DNA of 20,693 bases from a bacterium (lineage in GTDB: Bacteria; Latescibacterota; UBA2968; GCA-2709665): positions 1 to 20,693 of the forward strand of contig JAQCGA010000011.1 of NCBI GenBank assembly GCA_027619145.1. Reading direction: 5' to 3'. Positions within the stretch are counted from its first letter, which is position 1. Each line of letters starts with the position of its first letter. The notes under the pieces were generated by a model. That model was not told the origin of the DNA and did no database searches. It saw only the letters and a list, made by a program, of their open reading frames with translations. Below, in pieces: positions 15,374 through 20,693 of the stretch. The position numbers were made by a program, and so were the translations under genes.

Positions 15374-15925
15374 ATGCCAGAAGAAAATCAGGACGATAAG
15401 CTTGAAGAAGAAATGCTGCGCATGATGCAAGAAGAATCAGAGGGAGAAAGCACCGACGCTGAAGGAGAAAGTGACGCGGGCGGGGAAGACGATGCAGAGG
15501 CAGAAATGCTACGCGCCATGCAGGGTGAAACGGGTTCCGAAGGGGATGAATCGGGGGATGAAGACGCAATGGAAGCCGAAATGCTTCGAGCCATGATGGA
15601 TGAAACAGATACTGCCGAAGGCCCGGCTCGAAGCGCAATGAAACAGGGCCTGGAAATGCTCACCGGAAGCGAGTCACATCCAGCCGGCATTGAGCGCCTG
15701 CTGGATGTAAAACTCTCCGTATCCATCGAATTGGGGCGAACCGAAGAACCCATCAGCGTTGTTTTGGAATGGACGGAAGGCTCGCTCATTGAACTCTCTA
15801 AAGTTTCAGGCGATGCCGTGGACGTGATCATCAACGGAAAGCTGTACGCAAAAGGGGAAGTCGTTACCATTGCCGAAAATTTCGGGGTACGCATTACAGA
15901 ACTTATGCCCGCCACCCGACGATAA
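15374..15925 (+). CDS. fliN: Flagellar motor switch protein FliN
   Basis: FliN forms the lower part of the C ring and helps dock FliH-FliI. The 183 residues split into an acidic, disordered N-terminal extension (1-100) and a C-terminal SpoA domain (about 108-180) with LLDVKLSVSIELGRTEEPIS, GDAVDVIINGKLYAKGEVV and ENFGVRITELM, the classical FliN ending. The extension carries three copies of an EMLR motif. The protein is not fused to a FliM or CheC-like domain. No clear strong ribosome site is visible (AGGA 15361-15364); TTCTCCC precedes the ATG. fliM is not adjacent, which is unusual. A 298-base gap follows. Confidence 0.95.
   Translation: MPEENQDDKLEEEMLRMMQEESEGESTDAEGESDAGGEDDAEAEMLRAMQGETGSEGDESGDEDAMEAEMLRAMMDETDTAEGPARSAMKQGLEMLTGSESHPAGIERLLDVKLSVSIELGRTEEPISVVLEWTEGSLIELSKVSGDAVDVIINGKLYAKGEVVTIAENFGVRITELMPATRR
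15404..15604 (+). repeat. Triplicated acidic EMLR motif in the FliN N-terminus
   Basis: EEEMLRMMQEE (residues 11-21), EAEMLRAMQGE (42-52) and EAEMLRAMMDE (67-77) recur with spacings of 31 and 25 residues, separated by Gly/Asp/Glu/Ser-rich linkers. Each is an amphipathic helix-like peptide with acidic flanks, in the manner of short docking motifs. Confidence 0.85.
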
Positions 15926-16133
15926 CCCTTCCAAGAAAAAATTTCTCCAAAAACAAAGAAAAATCTGCCCACGAACGGACAGGCCTGTACGCACGGGAAC
16001 CCGTAGGCTTTCTTTGCCTTCTTTTTAAAATTCTGTCTGTTTATTTAATTCAACTTCTTTATTTTTAATATTTTATAAATAAAATACATCCATAAACTCA
16101 TTCATTCGGGGCTACCTCAATACAGCCTCCGAA
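15926..16133. other. fliN-fliO gap: possible structured element and AT-rich tract
   Basis: No gene is visible. At 15955-16015, AAAGAAA..GCC faces GGCTTTCTTT around two small perfect palindromes, ACAGGCCTGT (15979-15988) and ACGGGAACCCGT (15993-16004). Alternatively GCCT-ACG/CGT-AGGC forms one stem. T-rich sequence follows (16016-16025). The stretch 16020-16090 is strongly AT-rich. Lying about 110-180 bases before the fliO transcription start, it could be a bendable region between enhancer sites and a sigma-54 promoter, and the palindromes could be activator sites. All of this is inference. Confidence 0.4.
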
Positions 16134-16164
16134 AAATAGGCGATCCATTCCGGATCGCCTATTT
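16134..16164 (+). terminator. Strong hairpin terminator between fliN and fliO, possibly bidirectional
   Basis: AAATAGGCGATCC (16134-16146) pairs perfectly over 13 bp with GGATCGCCTATTT (16152-16164) around a 5-base loop. On the + strand a T-rich end follows (TATTTCTTT). On the - strand the A-run at 16132-16136 gives a T5 run, so it may work in both directions. It ends 6 bases before the -24 element of the fliO promoter, separating the stator/fliN transcript from the export-gate operon. Confidence 0.8.
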
Positions 16165-16170
16165 CTTTAC

Positions 16171-16186
16171 TGGCACAGCGGTTGCT
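16171..16186 (+). promoter_or_regulatory. Sigma-54 (-24/-12) promoter of the fliO operon
   Basis: TGGCAC-N5-TTGCT is an exact match to the core consensus TGGCAC-N5-TTGCW, with GG at 16172-16173, GC at 16184-16185 and 10 bases between. The start of transcription should be near 16197, giving a 27-base leader that holds the AGGGGGG ribosome site of fliO. It lies directly after a strong terminator, the expected arrangement for a new transcription unit. An RpoN activator of the FleQ/FlgR type is expected elsewhere in the genome (inference). Confidence 0.85.
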
Positions 16187-16223
16187 CCCCCACCCATACA
16201 CGGATCACTCAGGGGGGAATTTC

Positions 16224-16724
16224 ATGTCTATTCGCATCGCGCTGGTTGCATTGACCATACTCTGCTTCGTTCAACCCGGTATGGCGCAAACCAGTCCCGT
16301 TGATACGCTTGCCAATTCGGCTGTTCTTCAACAGGCCACCAGCCAGCTTCCCAATACCTACAGTTTGCTCGCCCGAATGGGCCTCTCTCTGCTTGTTGTC
16401 ATCGCCCTCATCTGGCTTGCCACCCACCTGCTCAAACGATTCTCGGGCGGCAGAATTTCCAGCGGAGCCAGTGCGCGTATCCAGGTTCTGGAACGAACCT
16501 ATATCGCCCCCAAAAAAGCGGTTTACATTGTCCGCATTGGAAGCCGTGCCCTGGCCGTAGGCGTAACAGACACCCAGATGAATACCCTTGCAGAACTCGA
16601 CCCCGAAGAAATCCTCTCCGCCGAACCTGCCCAGAATAACAATCCCACATCTTCCTCGTTTGCACACATCCTGAAAGGCATGCGCACCCGCCTGACAGGT
16701 CCATCTCACGGGGAGAGTGTTTGA
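16224..16724 (+). CDS. fliO: Flagellar biosynthesis protein FliO
   Basis: FliO helps assemble or stabilise FliP in the export gate. The 166 residues have an N-terminal signal-like segment (about 1-22, ending MAQTS), then a single membrane helix (about 55-75, LSLLVVIALIWLATHLLKRF). A small cytoplasmic domain follows with IQVLERTYIAPKKAVYIVRIGSR... and ALAVGVTDTQMNTLAELD, the FliO pattern. The ATG at 16224 has AGGGGGG at 16211-16217; a TTG at 16182 would lie inside the sigma-54 promoter. Its TGA overlaps the fliP ATG by one base. Confidence 0.88.
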   Translation: MSIRIALVALTILCFVQPGMAQTSPVDTLANSAVLQQATSQLPNTYSLLARMGLSLLVVIALIWLATHLLKRFSGGRISSGASARIQVLERTYIAPKKAVYIVRIGSRALAVGVTDTQMNTLAELDPEEILSAEPAQNNNPTSSSFAHILKGMRTRLTGPSHGESV

Positions 16725-17488
16725 TGTCCACCCGCCTTTTCCGCACCGGCATCTTCGCCATCCTCTTGCTGACCGTGTTGCCTGTCCTCTTGCCAGCAGA
16801 CGCTTTTGCCCAGGGCCTGCCGCGCATCAGCATTGGCGTAGAAGAATCGACCAAACCTCAGGACGCCGCAGTCACGCTCGAAATCATCTTCTTGCTCACT
16901 GTCCTTACCCTGGCACCGGCCCTGCTGATTATGCTCACCTCGTTCACCCGAATCGTGGTGGTGCTCTCGTTCCTCCGAATGGCCATTGGCACCCAGCAAA
17001 TTCCGCCCACACAGCTCATTGTGGGCCTCTCGCTTTTCCTGACCCTCTTTGTGATGGGCCCCACCTTCGACGAGGTCTACGACAATGCCATTGTGCCTTA
17101 CCTGGATGAAAAAATTGACCACAAAGTTGCCCTGGACCGCGGCCTGGAACCGATGCGGAAATTTATGCTGCGTAACACGCGAGAAAAAGACCTGGCCCTT
17201 TTTGTCAAACTTTCCCGCTCTCCCAGGCCGAACAATCCAGACGAACTCTCCAACCGGGTATTAATCCCCGGCTTTATCATCAGCGAACTCAAAACCGCCT
17301 TCCAGATCAGCTTCGTCCTCTTTATCCCCTTTATTATCATCGACATGGTTGTTTCCAGTACATTGCTCTCCATGGGTATGATGATGTTGCCACCTGTTAC
17401 CGTTTCCCTCCCCTTCAAGATCCTGCTCTTTGTTCTGGTAGATGGCTGGCACCTCATCGTAGAATCCCTGGTGTTGAGCTTCAAATAA
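16724..17488 (+). CDS. fliP: Flagellar export gate protein FliP
   Basis: FliP forms the pentameric core of the FliP5Q4R1 export channel. The 254 residues begin with a signal peptide (about 1-28, ending ADAFA) and then show four membrane helices. The family motifs are present: SFTRIVVVLSFLRMAIGTQQ, PPTQLIVGLSLFLT, IPGFIISELKTAFQISFVLF and MGMMMLPPVTVSLPFKILLF. GGGGAGAG at 16710-16717 serves the ATG at 16724, which overlaps the fliO stop as TGATG. Length is normal for the family. It comes before fliQ and fliR, as in nearly all flagellated bacteria. Confidence 0.97.
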   Translation: MSTRLFRTGIFAILLLTVLPVLLPADAFAQGLPRISIGVEESTKPQDAAVTLEIIFLLTVLTLAPALLIMLTSFTRIVVVLSFLRMAIGTQQIPPTQLIVGLSLFLTLFVMGPTFDEVYDNAIVPYLDEKIDHKVALDRGLEPMRKFMLRNTREKDLALFVKLSRSPRPNNPDELSNRVLIPGFIISELKTAFQISFVLFIPFIIIDMVVSSTLLSMGMMMLPPVTVSLPFKILLFVLVDGWHLIVESLVLSFK

Positions 17489-17533
17489 ACACCACAGACA
17501 AAAGAATCCAATTCCCGCTTTCCAGGAGATCCA

Positions 17534-17803
17534 ATGACGCCCGAATTTATCATCAAACTGGGTCAGCAAGCCATTTACCTCATGTTGCTCGTTTCAGCAC
17601 CCATGCTGCTAGCCGGCCTGGTCATTGGGCTGGGCGTAAGTATTTTACAGGCCGTCACGCAAATCCACGAAGTAACACTCACATTTATTCCTAAAATTCT
17701 GGCCGTGTCTCTGGCATTAATGATCGCCCTCCCCTGGATGATGCAAAAAATTCTGGATTTCATGGCTGGCCTTCTCCGCTCAATTCCTTCCATCGTATCA
17801 TAA
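17534..17803 (+). CDS. fliQ: Flagellar export gate protein FliQ
   Basis: FliQ is the four-copy, two-helix component of the export gate. The 89 residues have two membrane helices (about 15-38 and 52-72) with ISILQAVTQIHEVTLTFIPK between them, a hallmark of the family. AGGAG at 17522-17526 precedes the ATG. It lies 45 bases after fliP and 42 before fliR. Length is normal. Confidence 0.96.
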   Translation: MTPEFIIKLGQQAIYLMLLVSAPMLLAGLVIGLGVSILQAVTQIHEVTLTFIPKILAVSLALMIALPWMMQKILDFMAGLLRSIPSIVS

Positions 17804-17811
17804 AATCAACC

Positions 17812-17836
17812 CTGATCCCTGATCCCTGATCCCTGG
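17812..17836 (+). repeat. Heptamer tandem array CTGATCC x3 directly before fliR
   Basis: Three perfect CTGATCC units lie at 17812-17818, 17819-17825 and 17826-17832, followed by CTGG and ACTTTCTCC, then the fliR ATG at 17846. No Shine-Dalgarno sequence is visible, because the array fills the place it would occupy. The same design with fewer units lies before the transglycosylase gene (871-890). Confidence 0.8.
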
Positions 17837-17845
17837 ACTTTCTCC

Positions 17846-18634
17846 ATGAACACCACCTTCCTCGACGTCTCCGTTGCCGAATTCCAGGTCTTCCTGGTGG
17901 TCTTCATACGTATCCTTGGTATCCTGGGCACCTCACCGGTCTTTGGGCACCACACCGTAGTGAACCAGGCCAAAATTGGTCTGGCTCTGGCCCTGGCCCT
18001 TGCACTGTATCCAGCAAGCCACATCACGTTGGCCGCCACCACAGACCTCATTCCCTACGTAATTATTGTGGCCAAAGAATTGATCCTGGGGATGATGATC
18101 GGATTTGCCGCACGGCTCGTTTTTCTTGCTGTACAGTTCGCAGGCGAAGTGGTAGGAATTGACATCGGTTTTGGCGTGGTCAATATCATCGACCCCATCT
18201 CGGCACAACAAATCTCCATCATCGGAACCTTCCAGAATCTGATCGCCCTGGTCGTATTCCTGATGATCAACGGCCACCACACCCTTCTCAACACCATCGC
18301 CGCCAGCTTTGAAATGGTCCCCTTGGGGGGCATCCAGCTCACCGAAATGCTCGCACGCGGGCTCATTTCTATGACAGCCAACGTTTTCTTGATGGCCATT
18401 AAACTCGCAGCCCCGGTCATTATTGCCCTCTTTCTTACCTCTCTGGCCCTGGGCATTATTGCACGCACCGTGCCGCAAATGAACGTCTTCATTGTCGGAT
18501 TCCCTCTGAAAATCGGTGTGGGCATGGGCATGCTGTTTCTCTCTATGCCGCTCTTCCAGACCGTACTCATCAAAATGTTTGGCGGAATGGCCGCCGATCT
18601 CAGCATCCTCCTCCAACAAATGTATAAGCCCTGA
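17846..18634 (+). CDS. fliR: Flagellar export gate protein FliR
   Basis: FliR is the single-copy subunit that closes the FliP5Q4R1 channel. The 262 residues form about six hydrophobic helices with FVVFIRILGI-like opening (residues 14-30), KELILGMMIGFAARLVFLAV, QFAGEVVGIDIGFGVVNIIDP and QMNVFIVGFPLKIGVGMGML, all expected of FliR. The ATG at 17846 has no ribosome site ahead of it, only the heptamer array. No other start fits the family's N-terminus. The flhB ATG follows 3 bases after its stop. Confidence 0.96.
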   Translation: MNTTFLDVSVAEFQVFLVVFIRILGILGTSPVFGHHTVVNQAKIGLALALALALYPASHITLAATTDLIPYVIIVAKELILGMMIGFAARLVFLAVQFAGEVVGIDIGFGVVNIIDPISAQQISIIGTFQNLIALVVFLMINGHHTLLNTIAASFEMVPLGGIQLTEMLARGLISMTANVFLMAIKLAAPVIIALFLTSLALGIIARTVPQMNVFIVGFPLKIGVGMGMLFLSMPLFQTVLIKMFGGMAADLSILLQQMYKP

Positions 18635-18637
18635 GCC

Positions 18638-19711
18638 ATGGCCGAAGAATCCTTCCAGGAAAAATCCGAGCAGGCAACCCCGAAGCGCCGCGATGAAGCG
18701 CGGCGAAAAGGCCAGACTGCCAAAAGCCAGGAACTCAATTCGGCAGTGGTGCTCATTGCCGGCATTATAGGGCTGTACATGCTGGGAGGATATCTGAACC
18801 AGAACCTGGCCACATTTACAGTACAACTCCTGGAACGTAGCCATACGTTTGAATTCACTCCCGGAAATCTTCACACCTACATGCTCGAATGGGGCAAAGT
18901 CTTCTTTTCTGTTGTAGGCCCCATTGTCCTGATTATAGGCACGGCGGCTCTCGGCGTCAGCGTAGGCCAGGTCGGTTTTACCCTCAACGAAGAAGCGATG
19001 AAATTCAACCTCAACCGCCTCAACCCAATCAGTGGTGCCAAACGTATTCTCTCCAAACGATCTCTGGTAGAACTGGTCAAGAACATTTTCAAAATCTTCA
19101 TTGTCGGGTACGTAGGGTACCGCACCATCGGGCCAGCCATCCTACAAATCACCCTCCTGGCCGACGCAAGTGTGGGGGCTATTTTTCAGTACGCCGGATA
19201 CATGGTCTTCAAAGTAGGTCTCAATACCGCCTTAATTCTGCTCCTTATGGCCATTCTAGACTACATATACCAGCGCTGGGAATTCAACCAGAGTATCCGC
19301 ATGACCAAGCAAGAAATCAAAGAAGAGCAGAAGCAAACCGAAGGAGATCCGCAGGTTCGCATGCGCATCCGCTCGCTCCAGCGCGAAGCAGCGCGCAAAA
19401 GAATGATGGATGAAGTCCCCAACGCAGACGTGGTGATCACCAACCCAACGCACTACGCCGTAGCCATCCAGTACGATATGGATACAATGGACGCCCCCAA
19501 AGTGGTGGCCAAAGGCCAGAATCTCGTTGCCCAGCGCATCAAACAGCTTGCTCGGGACACAGGTATTCCGGTTGTAGAAAACAAGCCACTGGCCCAGGCC
19601 CTGTTCCGGGCTGTAGAAGTTGGTCAGGGCATTCCCGAGGACCTCTATCGGGCCGTAGCCGAGGTCCTGGCCTACGTCTTCAGGCTGAAAAACCGACGGA
19701 TAGAAGGATGA
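18638..19711 (+). CDS. flhB: Flagellar export switch protein FlhB
   Basis: FlhB sets substrate specificity of the export gate, switching from hook to filament after contact with FliK. The 357 residues open with EESFQEKSEQATPKRRDEAR, the conserved start. Four membrane helices span about 35-210, and a cytoplasmic domain follows with the autocleavage site NPTH at residues 269-272, the same number as in Salmonella FlhB. After it comes YAVAIQYDMDTMDAPKVVAK. Cleavage residues are intact, so normal switching is expected. It follows fliR by 3 bases. Confidence 0.97.
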   Translation: MAEESFQEKSEQATPKRRDEARRKGQTAKSQELNSAVVLIAGIIGLYMLGGYLNQNLATFTVQLLERSHTFEFTPGNLHTYMLEWGKVFFSVVGPIVLIIGTAALGVSVGQVGFTLNEEAMKFNLNRLNPISGAKRILSKRSLVELVKNIFKIFIVGYVGYRTIGPAILQITLLADASVGAIFQYAGYMVFKVGLNTALILLLMAILDYIYQRWEFNQSIRMTKQEIKEEQKQTEGDPQVRMRIRSLQREAARKRMMDEVPNADVVITNPTHYAVAIQYDMDTMDAPKVVAKGQNLVAQRIKQLARDTGIPVVENKPLAQALFRAVEVGQGIPEDLYRAVAEVLAYVFRLKNRRIEG

Positions 19712-19800
19712 AAAATTGACAATTGATAAGTGCCTTCTTTCCCTTCGTTATTCCGCCTTCTGTCTTCCATCTTCTGTTTCTCACAACCTTAACCTTTTCC
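19712..19800 (+). repeat. flhB-flhA gap: TTGACAATT element and 7-nt CTTCTGT units
   Basis: AAAAATTGACAATTGATAA (from 19711) matches the palindrome element near 821. CTTCTGT, CTTCCAT and CTTCTGT lie in phase at 19757-19777, a degenerate heptamer array. The strand is strongly C+T-rich. No gene is visible. Both elements belong to the same repeat families seen before the transglycosylase gene and fliR. Confidence 0.55.
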
Positions 19801-19830
19801 TTGACTTATGCAACAATATAGGGGTATATT
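19801..19830 (+). promoter_or_regulatory. Sigma-70-like promoter candidate upstream of flhA
   Basis: TTGACT (19801-19806) and TATATT (19825-19830) are separated by 18 bases; each differs from its consensus box by one base. An alternative RpoN reading, with GG at 19821-19822 and GC at 19833-19834 at the right spacing, matches the consensus poorly elsewhere. The promoter would let flhA and genes beyond the window edge be expressed apart from fliO-flhB. Confidence 0.5.
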
Positions 19831-19847
19831 ATGCTATTCGATAGCAT
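19831..19847. promoter_or_regulatory. Inverted repeat just downstream of the flhA promoter candidate
   Basis: ATGCTAT (19831-19837) and ATAGCAT (19841-19847) are perfect inverted copies around TCG. Directly after the -10 box and 4 bases before the GGAGG at 19852-19856, it could be an operator, or a small hairpin in the mRNA leader near the ribosome site. Confidence 0.5.
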
Positions 19848-19862
19848 ACGTGGAGGCAGGAT

Positions 19863-20693
19863 ATGAACGCGCTCTTTGAGAAAATTTCGCAGTACACCGA
19901 TATCCTGTTTGCCGTTTCGGTAATTGGCATGATCGCTGTAATGATTATTCCCATGCCAGCAGGACTGATGGACCTGATGCTCACGTTCAATATTGCGTGC
20001 AGCCTCATCATCCTTCTGATGACCTTATACATTACCGATCCCCTCGAACTCTCGGTGTTCCCGGGCTTGCTTCTGGTCATGACGCTCTTCCGGCTCTCGC
20101 TCAACGTGGCGTCCACCCGGCTCATCCTGGGCGAAGCCTATGCCGGCGAGGTTATTAATTCTTTTGGCCAGTTCGTGGTCAAAGGCAATTACATTCTGGG
20201 GCTGGTGATCTTCCTCATCATCGTAATCATCCAGTTTGTAGTCATCACCAAAGGTGCCGGGCGCGTGGCCGAAGTGGCTGCCCGGTTTACCTTGGACGCT
20301 ATGCCCGGCAAGCAGATGAGCATCGATGCAGACCTCAACGCCGGGCTCATCACCGAAGAACAGGCCCGCTCCCGCCGCGAAAACATTTCACGGGAAGCCG
20401 ACTTTTACGGGGCAATGGACGGTGCCAGCAAATTCGTTCGAGGCGATGCCGTTGCAGGCATTCTCATTACCCTGGTCAATATCCTGGGTGGCCTCGCCAT
20501 TGGCGTGCTCCAGTTGGGCATGCCCGCAGCTTCAGCCGCACAGACCTATACCATCCTCACCATTGGAGACGGGCTGGTCTCCCAGATCCCGGCGCTGATC
20601 ACTTCAATTGCAGCCGGTATCATTGTTACCCGCTCTACCTCAGAAGACAGTCTGGGCAAAGACCTGGGCCGAGAACTTACAGCCAGACCGCGA
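19863..20693 (+). CDS. flhA: Flagellar export gate protein FlhA (3' end cut by window)
   Basis: FlhA is the nonameric export-gate protein that binds chaperone-substrate complexes and uses the proton motive force. The window holds the first 277 residues of about 690. They include several membrane helices, the motif [20 protein letters not shown], and the conserved cytoplasmic FHIPEP loop with [20 protein letters not shown] and [25 protein letters not shown] at 19852-19856 serves the ATG at 19863. The frame stays open to the end of the window, so the truncation is only the edge. Confidence 0.96.
   Translation, partial: MNALFEKISQYTDILFAVSVIGMIAVMIIPMPAGLMDLMLTFNIACSLIILLMTLYITDPLELSVFPGLLLVMTLFRLSLNVASTRLILGEAYAGEVINSFGQFVVKGNYILGLVIFLIIVIIQFVVITKGAGRVAEVAARFTLDAMPGKQMSIDADLNAGLITEEQARSRRENISREADFYGAMDGASKFVRGDAVAGILITLVNILGGLAIGVLQLGMPAASAAQTYTILTIGDGLVSQIPALITSIAAGIIVTRSTSEDSLGKDLGRELTARPR

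Noticed and set aside
17933..18874. Long reverse-strand open frame of 313 codons across fliR and flhB
   Set aside because: His/Gly/Gln-rich, no recognisable domain, fully antisense to well-supported genes.
1..20693. Insertion sequences, phage genes, tRNA or rRNA genes, defence systems
   Set aside because: None seen on either strand. All sizeable genes are flagellar or flagellum-associated on one strand, with no transposase, integrase or attachment-site signature.

Overview
The window is one continuous flagellar gene cluster, about 20.7 kb with every gene on the + strand, from a Gram-negative bacterium. The order flgB .. fliE-fliF-fliH-fliI-fliJ-motE-fliK-flgD-tapI-flgE-flbD-motA-motB .. fliN-fliO-fliP-fliQ-fliR-flhB-flhA is the layout of spirochaetes, Firmicutes and several deep-branching phyla, not that of enteric Proteobacteria. 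A secreted lytic transglycosylase and a spirochaete-style hook gene without cysteine fit a non-spirochaete, non-proteobacterial Gram-negative (for example a member of the FCB or a related candidate-phylum group). No gene here allows a firm taxonomic call.

Region 1 (1-6866) makes the rod base, MS ring and export ATPase: flgB, an unrecognised 92-aa ORF, an SLT transglycosylase, fliE, fliF, fliH, fliI, fliJ and motE. Region 2 (6867-12833) makes hook-length control and the hook: fliK with a 45-residue tandem repeat, flgD, tapI, flgE and flbD. Region 3 (12889-15925) makes the stator and rotor: motA, two tandem motB paralogues and fliN. A 298-base gap then holds a possible structured element, an AT-rich tract, a strong terminator hairpin and a textbook sigma-54 promoter. 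Region 4 (16224-20693) makes the export gate: fliO, fliP, fliQ, fliR, flhB and flhA (cut by the window edge).

Four genes expected at conserved places are absent: flgC (after flgB), fliG (between fliF and fliH), and fliL and fliM (between motB and fliN). Their slots hold the 92-aa ORF, nothing, and a second motB. FliF keeps the tail that binds FliG, so FliG is probably encoded elsewhere. FliN carries an acidic N-terminal extension with a triplicated EMLR motif, which could act as a docking region in the switch.

Two good sigma-54 (-24/-12) promoters, before flgB and before fliO, suggest two RpoN-dependent transcription units. flhA has its own promoter candidate, sigma-70-like, with an inverted repeat just downstream. 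Several gaps carry short 7-nt tandem repeats and AT-rich TTGACAATT-type palindromes, apparently a dispersed repeat family of this genome. The core genes are ordinary; the oddities are the missing rotor genes, the doubled motB, the FliN repeats and the regulatory and repeat elements between genes.
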